Assembly: GCA_960531495.1 (NCBI GenBank) | Contig: OY482852.1 | Span: 29,938,871-30,002,870 of the forward strand | Direction of reading: 5' to 3' | Origin: Zeus faber | Taxonomy: Eukaryota > Chordata > Actinopteri > Zeiformes > Zeidae | DNA: 64,000 nt | In this document: positions 24,675 to 36,885 of the stretch, piece by piece | Layout of the letters: each line of letters opens with the position of its first letter | Position numbering within the stretch: position 1 is the stretch's first letter | Notes under the pieces: generated by a model | Told to the model about the DNA's origin: nothing | Seen by the model: only the letters and a program-made list of their open reading frames with translations | The model's database searches: none | Made by a program: the position numbers and the translations under genes

Positions 24675-27600
24675 CAGGCGGTCCCATCACACACCACCAC
24701 ACCTGCTTCGAGTGCACCCCAGCACCCTCCTGGTTGCATTCCTCTCCTTTCCTCCCTCATTTGCTGCCATAATTATGACAGGAAGAGGCCACGTGACCAG
24801 TTGTAGTTCCAGTTTTCCTGGACCTTATTCACTGTTTTTCAATACATGTTTCACAGTTCATGTTTTTGTGTAAATGTTGTTTGTTTCTATGTTTATTTGT
24901 CTCACCCGTGGTGATTCTCCCCCTCTTGGAGTAGTGATCAGTTGTTTATAGACCCAAACATGATAAATAGTTCTCCAAAAAGGGGGGTTGGTGGTGGCTC
25001 TCCATAACCAAAAACTGTGCTCTTGTCATTCTACAGGTCATCCACAGGACAGAGTTATTGCAGCAGTTGTTGATGATTTAAGAATTAATAAAAGAGTTGC
25101 ATTGCAGGTTGAGAACTTGAACTCCACTTGCAGACTAACTCTGTCCTGGATGTAATGGCATACAAATACTCTGTGTTGTATGCCCAGCATGCTAACAGCA
25201 CAGGTTAAAAAAAAAACAAAAAAAACCCAAAAGAACAGTGCCAAGGCGTCAAACAGCCGAAGGAACCGACTGGTCAGGATCAGACCCCCACCAGTCAGCT
25301 TGCCTCCTCTTGAAACTTGAAGAAGTCTGCAAAGCAATGTAGAACATTTCAGCGGTCGGGAACACAGAGGACTCGAACATGCTTGAGCAGACTGGCTGGT
25401 CACGGTGGAGATGAACTAGGAGCTGATGGCCCATGACTACTGAAGTGTGGCAGGGTGCACGTCTTTGTGTGTCTTTGTGTGAAGGGGCGCATGTGTCTGT
25501 GTGCGCATTGATTCTTTGAATGAGACCATCTGTGTGCTTGCATGTGATCCACAATATATACTTTTCTATCGACCTATTACAAACCTAATATGTTCCCCTC
25601 AGGCCACATAGCCCTGTAATGTGACAGAACTGTTCAATTTGACCATCATTCTACATTGTTTTAATATCAGTGTTGATTGGAAGGGGCCAGCGAGTTCATG
25701 TGTCAGGGGTGAATGTTGTGGATGACGCGAGTTTTACCATTCCATTCCTCTGTCGCCCCTATGGCAAGTTCTGTCCGTTTGTGTCCATATCTTTCCCATC
25801 AGTAGGGCATTGGTTTCTTGCCTTGTGGGCGATATGCGACCAGAGTAGATGGAATTATTTTGTGAAGTGTGTCTATGTGTGTATATAGGCAGTGCATGTA
25901 CAGTATGCCTGCTCGTTGTAAGTGAACATGGATCACGGGTTGCCCCTCAGCCCTACAGAGTAGGTTTTCGCTCCGGGGGTCAGGTGGCCAGCCCACCTCC
26001 TCTCTAAACATGGAGGGACATCTACTGGCCTGATATGGCAATGAATCAGTCTCTCTCTCCCTCCCTCCCTCCCTCGCGCAGTGAGCAAGCTGGGGTTCCC
26101 AGTAATTTTTTTATTTTTTTAAATGACTTAATCAGCCTTACTGAAAGACCACTACATAGTTTAGGTAGGGTGCATTTATTGGTATAATGGTAAAGCAAAG
26201 GGGGATAGTTTTCACACCTAACAGTTAAACTCCTCACGGTAGGTAAGGTAAGGTAACAATGGAGTCTGGGGGGCGGGCAGTCCCAGGATCTGGGAATGTC
26301 TTTTTTTTTTTTTTTTTTTCACGCCACTCGTTTACTCGGGATTAACACTTCAAAGTCGCCCCCCCCCGATAAGCCGGGGCAGTTGTGATCGCTCAATTTG
26401 TGATTACTCTTTATTTTGATCGTCTTTCAAACTCTGGAGCTTTGGACTTGTCAGACGGGCGGCGAGACACGAAGCGGCTTAACGTGTCAAACCCAACGCC
26501 TCAAAGCCTTCCAGGAGATAGGAGAAAAACAACTGAAAAGGGGGAAAAATTAACAAACTGGAAGATAGAAGGAACAATCACATACACAGACACCCAAAAA
26601 AGCCATAACTTGGGATTTACAACTGCCAATTTGCAAAGTGGAAGATTTAATTAAAAATATGTCATAATTTTCACCGCCTAGGCCTCTGGGATTCCACAGC
26701 CGTGACCTCACGGGTGATCTTGTTTTCTCGTGGAGGACACAGGGCCGAGAGGAATGGGATTACACATTCTTGTCCATTGACATCAGCAGCCGCCGCAATT
26801 CTTTGCCTGCGCACATGGAAACGGACACGATGGGCTTGAGTTCATAGGTCAGGAACAAGGACGCGGGCGGGGTGTCGTCGTGGTGGGTCGGTTGACAGAC
26901 CATGTGACACCACACCCCCGCTCCCCCCTGAATTAGGTCCAATATGTAGAGTGCAATTAATCACAGTCACAATTGAAACAATCCAGTACTTCCCATTTAG
27001 TAAAACACATGGGCTTCAATTCCTTATATTTGCCAAGACCCCCAGCCCTCTATTAACTAGCCTTCAACCTGTGCCATTTCCCATGCTGTCAAGCATCTGA
27101 ATTGACCCCCCCACGCCCCCATCCGGAGACCTGTCATTCTTTCACTTCCCCCTGGGCTGTTCTGACTGTCAGCGGCCGCCAGCCACTCCTAGCTCAAATC
27201 CAAATCCATGGAAGGCCTTTTCGGTTGTGCACCAGTTCCCTCTTTGACCCCGACTGCGGTTTGATGAGCTCAAGGCCCAGCCTCCTTCTCGGTCTCCTGA
27301 CCTGTGAACAATTTATCCCAGCCTTTTTTCCAATCCCCCGCCTCGGCCACCCTCTGCCAGGTTGCAGTTGCAGACTGCGGCTGCTCTACTTCTGGCCTTG
27401 TGGCCTCGGTGTCCAGCTGCGGCAGCCCTGACACCCAGTGACTCTCTGAGCCTGGACAAGGCTCTCCTCTTGTCAGGATGTTGGCTGACAGGAGCTGCGG
27501 CCTCTCTGGCCCTCAGTGGAATGGACTTCCTCTCACACGAATGCATACACACACTGCAAGCACACACACTATTCGCACAGACCTACTCACACTCGTGCAT

Positions 27601-28297
27601 TCTGCCACCCAGAGGCACATGTGTACACAAAGCTCACACATTGCTCACACACCTGCGTTCTCAGAGTGTTGGCAGGAGCTACTGTGAAAGTGCCTTGGAC
27701 TACAGTGTTTTGTGTGTTCAGTTGACAGCTGAAACAACTTGCTTCTATTAAATCTGCCTGAAGGCACGGGCAAATTAATATAGTGTGCTGCGATGGGGCA
27801 AAAAAAACCCAAAAATCCAACTGACATGCATAATCAAAGGAGTGTTCTGTTTCTCCGACCAATTTGTTCCCAGAAACTGATGGATTAACAGAGCAACGTT
27901 GGGTTTTTTTTTGTTTTGTTTTCTCCCGAATATATTTTTTTCAAGGTTGAAATAAACTTCAAACAAACACTGCTCCGAAACCCAGTGTTTTCCTGCTTCA
28001 TAACTACTTGCAATTGGATTTAACACAGTGCGAAAAAATCTTGGCAGAATATTCATTTTCATCATTTTAATTGGTGTAGTCCAATATGGCCTCTGTATAC
28101 CTTAAAACAGTAATTTGAATTTGGAATTATGAGGCCAACTTTAATGTACTTTTAGATGCTGTGTTCATGCTTTCTTTTAAACTCCCCTAAACACTACTTA
28201 TAACTCTGGACCTGCCAATCCCTACTCTTGGCATTAACGTTTGCATAATCATTCCCTGTTGCATGTTAATAATTCCCACTGCTCTATTCTACTCAAG

Positions 28298-28578
28298 GAA
28301 TGGATATGGACATGGAAAGCCAGGGGCTGGCTGGCCAGTACCCTAGCCCAGAGCTGTACATGCAGCCTGGGGCAGCGGAGGACCAGGTGGATGAGGGCTG
28401 GATGTCCTGGGCGTGGTCTTTTGTTCCAGCCATTGTTGGCACAGAGGAAGATGAGTGCGAGGAAGGCCACTACCACCAGAGAGAGGAAGGGGGCAGCTCA
28501 AACCTCCTGCAACACACGTCGAAAGACCCCATCGTTTCAATAGGTTTCTACTGCACCAAGGCCTCCATTACCTTTAAG
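28298..28578 (+). CDS. VPS13B: VPS13B exon, GMDMDMESQG...TKASITFK
   Basis: 281 nt, phase 1 in and phase 0 out. The first ~35 residues (MDMDMESQGLAGQYPSPELY, then MQPGAAEDQVDEG) are diverged. The core GWMSWAWSFVPAIV is a VPS13B hallmark. A second variable acidic/His-rich linker (EEDECEEGHYHQREEGGSS) precedes the conserved KDPIVSIGFYCTKASITFK. The human exon has the same order: variable, WVSWAWSFVPAIV, variable acidic, KDPIVSIGFYCTKA. The variable parts probably form a loop projecting from the lipid-transfer groove (inference). Donor AAG|GTAATG. Confidence 0.95.
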
Positions 28579-29148
28579 GTAATGCAACCCAGTGTCCTAA
28601 ATATTTATATGTTTATATTAAGGAAAGCTTTACTTATTTAATACCAAATGTATTCATCTTTTTTTTTCTTCCCCTTTTTGTAAATGGACTCCTTACTTCC
28701 AGATGAATTCCGGGAAGGTTCCCCAGACAACCGTAAATAGATAGTCTAGTATGAATGTAGAAATCAGAGTTTTAGTATCTGTAACAACCCGCTTATATAA
28801 ATGCTCGGGTGTGTACAAAACTTGGTTTATATGCTTTTTTTTTTTCCTGGCGGTCCCTCCCGTCCCGATCTTTCATGGTGGTTAATGTTGAACTCGATCC
28901 TGATCCCCAGGAAGTCTTGCCCGGCCACCTCCCGCCTCCATGTGTGGTATTGGGGAGAAGGGTATACGTAGCCGCTAATTGCCGTCTCGGGTCACGTTAA
29001 TGTTTTAGACATTATACATGGTATGACGACTATTTAGAAACCTATCCCAAAACCGTAATCCCGCCCAACTTACTCAGAATTGTTGGAATTCATCTGCCTT
29101 TCCCCTGAGATTCATGATCCTTAGGTCGTGTCTGTCTGTGTCTGTGTC

Positions 29149-29236
<88 letters not shown>

Positions 29237-30513
29237 CAAATGAGTTTGTGTGTGTGTCTGTGTGTGTCTGTTTTCCAATGCCCGGTGCACTCCTAATAAT
29301 GTTTAAATTGTTCCTGTAGTGTTTGAGTTCTTTTAATCAATTAATTGCCTCTTGTCCAGAGTAATTGCAGACAGATGAGAGGGATGGAGTTTTAAACGTT
29401 CTCCCATCACTTATGCGCGGAAGCATTTAGTTTGGGGAGGGTGGGTTGGGGGTTCTTGCTCTTTGAAGAGCCACTGCGTGAACCGGAGTTTGACATGCAT
29501 GTGAAATCAGGGAGGTATTTTAGGATCCCGATGCATTACACCCCACATCTGTTTGATCAGAAAAGTTGGCCGTACGCTTTTAATGACTTCTGCAAACATT
29601 GTGCGTGGTTTGAACATCGAACCTTGCTCACTTTCCATCATGCATGTACACCTGCCAAGCTATCATTGACAGCCCAATTAGTTTTTGGAACGCTGTTGCA
29701 GTTACAGGTTTTCCATCAGATTCTTTCCACAGCGTTGCTATTCTGAGATGTACACATAGCACTTAGTACTTGGGTGTCCCTATCCGGCATTTATTACATT
29801 TCCAAGATATCTTGTAAAAATATATATTCATTTTAATTCTAATTCTTCCAAAATAGATTGAGAACAGAAAAAAGGAGTGGTGCCAGCTAGCTGTATGGCC
29901 GTAGCACCTTCTTTTTGCGTTGTTGGACAGATAATGTGTTTTGCAGTCAGTGCTCCACTTTTCTGGGGTCTTCTTTTAAGTGGCTGGGTGCAGTTGGCAG
30001 AGTGCAATCGCCACAGGCTTTGCAGAGTGTGGTGGCCATGTTGGTGGCCATATTGTCATCTGGACAAACCATCAGACACAGCCTGATTGCTGGATGGAAG
30101 TTTCTTCAAAAGCAACACCTGCATCTCCACCGACTAGGCGACTACTCTTTTGTCAGCGGGGTTTCACGCCACCAAGTGGGACGCCGCCCATATGTGATTA
30201 AATCATCAAAATGTAGGTTGGGGGCAGGGTAAGAGAGGCCGCTCCATCAGGATGGGATAATAAGGTGCAGCTGCATTGCACCCTGCACCTGCGTTGCGTC
30301 CCGCACCTGCTTCCTGTGTTCAGAGTTCAATTGATTGAGGCTTCGAAGTTCTGATCTGCACCCTAGATTCCTAGACAAAGTCAGGGCCAAGCCATACCAT
30401 CTCCCTCATCAGGAAAAAAAATAATTAAAATTAAATCATATCTTCTGATGTTATTTTCATCCTACATTCCGTTCCAGCTACAAATGCTATCTGATTCTGC
30501 CACTCTATTGCAG
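28579..30513. other. VPS13B intron (1.9 kb)
   Basis: Holds a GT microsatellite (29149-29240) ending in GCGCGCGC; nothing else identifiable. Confidence 0.9.
29149..29240. repeat. (GT)n microsatellite with GCGCGCGC end
   Basis: About 40 GT units followed by alternating GC. Confidence 0.97.
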
Positions 30514-30609
30514 CTGACAGAGACCCAGTCGGAGAGCAGCTACTACAGTCCTCAGAAGGTGAAGTCCAGAGAGGTCCTGTGCCTGGAGAATGAGGGAATC
30601 ACTATTGAG
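30514..30609 (+). CDS. VPS13B: VPS13B exon, LTETQSESSYYSPQK...GITIE
   Basis: 96 nt (32 codons), phase 0 at both ends. It encodes LTETQSESSYYSPQKVKSRE, then VLCLENEGITIE. Human VPS13B has an exon of the same 32-residue length with LTE..VESSYYSPQKVKS at the same place. The acceptor is CTATTGCAG and the donor GAG|GTATAG. Confidence 0.94.
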
Positions 30610-31215
30610 GTATAGGAAAGAAGCTCCAAAGCTGCTAACTACACATCTCTGTACACATGCTCTTTGTTAGTTTGGTTCGTTTTGATTAAACTAGTATACC
30701 TCACATGCTAACAATTGCAATGGGAAAATCATAATGATAATTCTAATAATTTAAATTTACATGGCTTAAGATACCACCACTAACCGTCCCAGCGAGGAGC
30801 CCCTGCTGCATTTACACCAGTCTTTGTAGCTTTGCCTGCTTTATATTAAAAACGAATATGGAAGACATTTTATTTATTTAATTTTATTTTTTTACAAAAA
30901 GCCCTCATATCTTTGTCAAATCAATCATTTCACCTGAGAATACCACTTTCACTGCGAGTTTACCGGGGTCTACAATAACGCCACCTCAGATCACTAATCC
31001 CTGGCCACCAGTGAACATGGTGGAACCTAGTGCCGGCAGCCTGAGCTTATTTCCTTACTTATACATACACTATATGTATAAGTATTATTATTATTTTAAT
31101 TTCTTATACCATATTCTCTGATTACCTGGGCAGGGTTGGAAAGGGATTTTCTGCTCTTAAGCATTTTGCCAGATGTGAGAATTCTGAGAGATTTCCAATT
31201 TCTATAATTTATGCT

Positions 31216-31275
<60 letters not shown>

Positions 31276-32515
31276 GAGAGAGAGAGAGCGCGCGCGCGCT
31301 GGAGGGGGAGTCAGAGTTTGAACTGGGACCAAAAGCAGGAGCGGGTGGAAGATGTGAGGGGGCGGGGGTGGTGGTGGTGCTAGTAAAACTCGGGGAAAAC
31401 TGGGCCTTGTAATTATTGTGTGGTGAAACGTTAAGTTTTATTGGGTCGCTCTCTCCGTTTGGTTGTCTGCCGGTCGAGGCAAAAGCAGGCAAGTTAAAGA
31501 GGAACCGCACCTAGTTGGCGATTTCAGGGGTTGTTACACTGCTACTGTGCACACACACTTAGTGAGAGAGGGGTGAAGTGGAAGTTGTCTGACCCCTGGT
31601 CCTTTTTTTCTTTTTACCACAGTGAACAGTCAATTACATAAAACCACCAACACCGCAAAGCAGCCCAGCCTCTTAAACCAACCTAAAGTCACGGTTGTGA
31701 ACCTTTGTTTGCAATAAGTTACTGATATATTGAGTCTTAACCCATCAAATCTTTTATTATTTTTCACTATTTATCTTTTTATTTGGGTCCAATTCCATTT
31801 CTGTGAATTATGCTGACACAGTTTCACCAGCGGCTTGTTGACGGAATCAAAGCCATGTTGCACTCTGGCTGTTCTGGACAGCTCTGTCACCCCGGCACTG
31901 CACTTAAGTTGGAAGATTTAAGTTGAATCTCGTGGGAGATGAACAACATTTTAAAATTGTAATAGATATTCAAACCTCTGAATTTTCAGAAGAAATATTT
32001 GAATTTTTGGCCAATGACAGCCCTAGGGCGCACACACACACACACACCAATTCCCTCCTTGTGTTTCACATGATATATGACGATGATTAAGGAAATAAAG
32101 CAAAAAACGGTCCGCATAATAGCAAGTCACGCTGGTGCTCCTAGTTATAACATTTATTAGAACTTTCTCCAAAAATGGTTGCAGTCTGGAGCTCCGTATT
32201 TAAAAACAACAAAAACAAACGAACAAAAAAAACTGAAAACGGCTGAAGAGAAACAAATGTATGAGTCTGCTCCAATATCATTAGTCCGGGCATTATTAAT
32301 ACCTTAAACCTGAGTGAATGAATGTGCCTCTCATGGTAATCGACAAAGCCTTTCGTTTCCTTACCTCCGCCACTAAGGAACAGAGACCCCAAAGGAAATT
32401 CTGTTCTCCTCTGAGAGCTTCTAAATCTCTTACTGCTGTGGTTTTAGCTCACCACTTCCTGTCTCCCATCTCTTTTCCTCTCTCTCACTCAAACTCTTTT
32501 TTTCTTTTCACGCAG
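30610..32515. other. VPS13B intron (1.9 kb)
   Basis: Contains the (AG)n-(GC)n tract at 31217-31299 and several AT-rich stretches. No coding sequence recognised. Confidence 0.9.
31217..31299. repeat. (AG)n tract joined to (GC)6
   Basis: About 72 bp of AG repeat with one GGG interruption, ending in GCGCGCGCGCGC. The long Leu-Ser frames read from the minus strand are artefacts of this repeat. Confidence 0.97.
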
Positions 32516-32638
32516 GTGCTGATGATGGGGGAGCCCTTCTTCGACTGTCAGATCGGCTTCGTGGGCTGCCGGGCACTCTGCCTGAGAGGCATCATGGGAG
32601 TGCGGGACTTTGAAGAGAACATGAACCGACGTGAGGAG
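32516..32638 (+). CDS. VPS13B: VPS13B exon, VLMMGEPFFDCQ...NMNRREE
   Basis: 123 nt (41 codons), phase 0 at both ends. It encodes VLMMGEPFFDCQIGFVGCRA, then LCLRGIMGVRDFEENMNRREE. I chose the donor GAG|GTAGAG at 32638; a stronger-looking GTGAGG 8 nt upstream (32631) would shift the frame of the next exon and is therefore rejected. The acceptor is TTTTCACGCAG after a long pyrimidine tract. Confidence 0.95.
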
Positions 32639-33254
32639 GTAGAGGCAGACTAAAATCCTCCAGCAGAAGTTGAAAGGAGGGAGATTAAAATTGAGTTGTA
32701 ACCCCCCCCCCCCCCCCCCCCCAGAAAAGAGAGATCACTTTCACCTAACACACCCACCCTCCTCCTCCTTCTGTGACATCGAAAGCCCCAGCGCCGGGCG
32801 GAGATGTGGTTGGGTTTTGTTTATGGAACAGTGCGCTCCAACTGCCTTTTGCAATTCGATGTAATGTTCTGCGCGAGCCGCATGCCCGATTCTGAAAGCA
32901 CTGTGTCGACAGCGGTCTCACCAGCAGCCCACGCACAACCCCGACGCTCAGTGGAAGCCAATCCATTTAATCTGCTGCATGTTTGAATAATGTAATATTA
33001 TATCGCAGAGTTAATGTCAACTTGATTACGTTTGCACTCGCGGCCGATGACGGTAGTGATCGAGAAATTGGAGCGCTCCGTGTAGCACTCGTTAACAAAT
33101 AAAGTGTGCCAACAGCACTCAGCATATTGTGACTCAGCCCATTTCATAATCTGTAGCAAAATTGAAAAGTGACATGGTGTGCGTATAAGTATTTTTTTTT
33201 TTACGTTTTTTTTTTTCCTCTCTCTCCCTTTTGTCTACATCTCTGTTTTCCCAG
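32639..33254. other. VPS13B intron (616 bp)
   Basis: Begins with a run of 22 C (32701-32722) and ends with poly-T before the acceptor. Nothing else seen. Confidence 0.9.
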
Positions 33255-33392
33255 GATGCCGTTTTTTTCAGCTGCGGCGAGTCCCTCAGCGGTAAGGGGA
33301 TGACCTACCTGACCAATTCCCTGTTCGACTACCGCAGTCCGGAGAACAACGGCGTCCGGGCCGAGTTCATCCTGGAAGCCACCAATCACAAG
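33255..33392 (+). CDS. VPS13B: VPS13B exon, DAVFFSCGES...EATNHK
   Basis: 138 nt (46 codons), phase 0 at both ends. It encodes DAVFFSCGESLSGKGMTYLT, then NSLFDYRSPENNGVRAEFIL and EATNHK. The TYLTNSLFDYRSPENNG block is diagnostic. The donor AAG|GTTGTC is weak by consensus but required to keep frame and match the family (K followed by ETYTEIAG). Confidence 0.95.
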
Positions 33393-33890
33393 GTTGTCAC
33401 CGCTGCACCTAAACCAAATACCGTCCGTTGAAAATGTCTCTCTCTTATTTACTGTCTGTAAATAAATTGACCTAAACTAAAAGTAACAAGTCTTCATTTA
33501 AGAGTGATTTTAATAGTCTACAATAGTTTAAGAATAATATACACTAGGGGTGTAAGGATACACCGATACAAATCGCAAACCAGTTTTAACGTTACAGATG
33601 CCACAACATCGATACACGGACCTGTGGATTGATCTGAATGTACCATGAGCCGGTCGATGGCCGATTCTAAAGTGACTAAAGCTTTGTTTCTAATTCTACT
33701 TCAGTATAAACTAAGCTGCTGCGGATGACTCACTGATCTAACATTACAAGTCATGTTATGTTCACGCCGTTGAACTGACAACTGAACGCTTCTCCCTCGC
33801 ATTCTTTCTCTCTCTCTCTGACTCCGTCTCACCACACACACACACACCCACCAGATCGTGCACACACGTTCCCTCTTACAAGACTTGCCC

Positions 33891-34089
33891 ACAGCTCAGG
33901 CAGTAGAGCTGGTGGTCTAGTAATCTAAAGGTTGCTGGTTTGATCCCAGGCTCCATCTGCTAGCGTGCTGTAGTGTCCTTGAGCAAGACACTTTAACCCC
34001 TAATTGCTCCTGATGGCTGCATCCGTCGGTGTTTGAACAATTGTAAGTCGCTTTGGATAAAAGCGTCTGCTAAATGTAATGTAATGTAA
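33891..34089 (+). repeat. tRNA-derived SINE, second copy
   Basis: Same structure as the copy at 924: CAGCTCAGGCAGTAGAGC and GGTTGCTGGTTTGATCCC boxes, TAGTGTCCTTGAGCAAGACAC body, GTCGCTTTGGATAAAAGCG tail and a terminal (ATGTA)n array. The first ~12 bp of the head are missing or diverged relative to the copy at 924. The two share orientation and most bases. Confidence 0.8.
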
Positions 34090-34532
34090 GCAATGCCACT
34101 TTTAGAATCAGAACTGGTTTATTTTTGTCTGGTACATTTATATGTACTAGGAATTTCTTATGGTGAGGTTTGGTGCACTTCAGTATAGACCTTAAGCATT
34201 AAACAAAAAGTTTAACAGTCCGGGAAAAAAAGGAGAATCAAAATAAAATAAGATAAAAAATAAAAAATAAGAAGTACAATTATATGATATGTCTTATCAG
34301 GTAAAGATGCACACCCCATATATACACATTTATATCATGGTTCGCACTTTTCTAATTTTGGGTTTCTGTATTTCTATGTACTGAATCTGAAATATACATG
34401 TGAATGACTTGAAACCATCTTCCATTGTGTTTGCTTGAAGACCTGCTTCCCTGTTATCAGGGGACATCTTATTTTTATCCAGTTGTTCGGTATTCAAAAA
34501 AACATTGACATTCCACTAATCTAGATACCATA

Positions 34533-35668
34533 AGACCCAGTTTACACCTGGTATTAACATGCGTCTTTGATGATCCGATCACAAGTGGACAGCTCTAATG
34601 CCACATGTAAACGCACCCAATGCTTCCTCAATGTGTTGTGAGATCCGATAGCTCAGACCACATCCTGAGGTAGTCTGGGCCACATATGGCCACATTCTTT
34701 TAGCAGTGTAAACGTGAATGTGTTCTGAGCCACATTGATAGACAGCCTACTCAAATGACGTACTTGGAGTAAGCGGAAGTACATACTCCTGAAGTATATA
34801 CTTTAATATCAGGCCATTTGTGTCTCCCCATTACAGAAGTGCAGGATTTATTAGGTAAAGTATTTACACAAAAGCATCCATTTTTTACTAAATTAAGTCC
34901 CATAGCAGTGCGGAGACGTGCGTGACGCGACACGGGACACACAGGTTTTTTGTTTTGGTTTATTCCATTACGCACTGATCAGGACAGACAGTCCCCCACA
35001 ACTCAGTTGGGTTTAAATAATTTGTTTCACACAAGTAGGAAGCAAACGGCAATAAATACATCTAAAATAAAAGGACTGTTTTTATTTGTTTTGGCCGGAG
35101 ACCTGGGAACCGAAACGTGCAGTGGACCGGAGATGCTCCCTCTACATTGTGCAGTGATTGGGACAGTGCCTTAACTCAATTGTGTTTAAAATTTTGGTTT
35201 CAAGTAGGAAACAAACAATAATAATTAAATCTGTCTACACCACTGTCTAGACAGTGCAGTGGGCCAGTATATGGCGCACTGCTGTCTAGAGTAGAAAAAA
35301 CTCCAATTCTCTGAGTTATGTTCACATTTCAAATTTTCCATACAAGTAAGGAAATCAGGAAACTAAATAAATCTGTTCAGCCTGAACGCTGCGTACAGTA
35401 AACACGGCACCAACATTTCAGTCTATTGTTTTGATTTTGCCTGCGCGCCAATGTCTTGGCATTTGGTCTTGGCAAACATAAATGATATACGTGTTTACTT
35501 GCATACAGAGCGGGGAAGTGAGATCCAATCATACTGTAAGTGGTTACGTGAAACGTATGTGGAGACACATTTTAATGCCAGGTGTGAACAGATGTAGTTA
35601 GAGCTGTATACTTGTGATCGGATCACCCAAGACGCATGTTAGACGCATGCCAGGTGTGAACAGGGCCT
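34533..35668. mobile_element. Dispersed inverted-repeat element (1.1 kb), longest copy
   Basis: The left end AGACCCAGTTTACACCTGG and the right end, in reverse complement AGGCCCTGTTCACACCTGG, continue inward as inverted repeats (GATCCGATCACAAGTGGACA on the left, its complement-like counterpart near 35611-35630). Internal blocks are shared with 597-716, 2630-3438 and about 45547-45660. There is no transposase frame, so I regard it as a non-autonomous DNA transposon of undetermined superfamily. Exact ends and target duplication are uncertain. Confidence 0.65.
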
Positions 35669-36797
35669 TTGTTAGGGTTATTTAGGAGGGCTGTACATTT
35701 AAGAAAGCTTATAGCTTTGCAGAAGCTTAGATCTGTGTGATTTTACTCGCGTTCAGTTATAATATTAGTGTCTTTCACCAACCTGCAATGTGTTCCATCC
35801 AAAATCAGCAACCAACCTTATCTAAAGAATTTCATCCATTCCCCTTAAATCACGACCGAATGGAGATGACTAACCTCCAGTCCCGCTGAGGTCTATCTTC
35901 CAGCTGGCAGAGCTGCTTGGCCGTGGTCGAGGAATGCTCTCTCTATCTGTCTCGTAGTGTTAAAGCCATTATCCCTGATAAGCCTCAGCTCCCTTCAATC
36001 AGCCATCACAGCTCCGCTTGTTGACTCTGCTCAGCAGCGTTCTTGACCCTCAGTGATACATCTGTTTGGACATCCATCCATCCATCCATTCACCATTCTC
36101 TGTGTACTTGAAAGTCTTCGAGAAGTCAAAAGGCAGAGAGTGTCAATTCATTTGCAGTTTTGAAATAGGTCTATGGCTTTGATCCAAAAGCATGCCGGGC
36201 CATCAGGGAGTCCCTAATAAATATTACTGATTAACCAGCCTTTCTGATAAGGCTGTGTTGATAACTCTGTTGGAGAGGAGAGCAGCGTGGTTGTGCAGTA
36301 TAATTTATTTTCTCTCTTACTTGTGTAGCATGCCAATGGATGTGCAATAGAAGTAGCATCTCTCCAGAAGACAGCAGGCTGCTGATAACCTCTCTGTGCT
36401 CTTGGGGGCCGGGTCATTAGCCTTACACCCCAACCCCAACACACGCACACATACATGTAGCTCGGCAAACTGAACAAATTGCATAGCCACAAAGCAAGAA
36501 TAATAATTAATTTAAAATAATGAATAATAATTATAGATTATTATTTCAATAATAATCATTTAGATCTAATAATTCAAATAATTCAGACTACTGCATTGAC
36601 AATCTAGTTTAAAAAAACAAAACAACAACTAGGTTTATATCTGACGATAGAGCACCCTTCTTCTTAATTGACTCCACCCCCTTTACCCCCCACGGTGTCC
36701 ACCACGACCCCAGTCGCTGAATTGCTCAAAGGCTATCGACGTGTTTGCTCCTCCGACCACCATGTTTACCCACTCTGGTCTCGCTTTTGTTTGACAG

Positions 36798-36885
36798 GAG
36801 ACCTACACAGAGATAGCCGGCACGCAGCGCTTCGGGGCCTTCTACATGGATTATCTCTACACAATGGAGAACGGCAGCAGCAAAG
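36798..36885 (+). CDS. VPS13B: VPS13B exon, ETYTEIAGTQRF...MENGSSK
   Basis: 88 nt, phase 0 in and phase 1 out. It encodes ETYTEIAGTQRFGAFYMDYL, then YTMENGSSK, matching the conserved ETYTEIAGMQRFGAFYMDYL of other vertebrates. The acceptor is TTTTGTTTGACAG and the donor G|GTTATT, which is weak. An open frame continues into the C-rich intron but has no family match. Confidence 0.93.

Larger units (their letters stand above)
33393..36797. other. VPS13B intron (3.4 kb)
   Basis: Holds a SINE (33891-34089), a LINE/SINE-type tail fragment (about 34107-34180) and the longest copy of the dispersed inverted-repeat family (34533-35668). No exon recognised. Confidence 0.85.
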
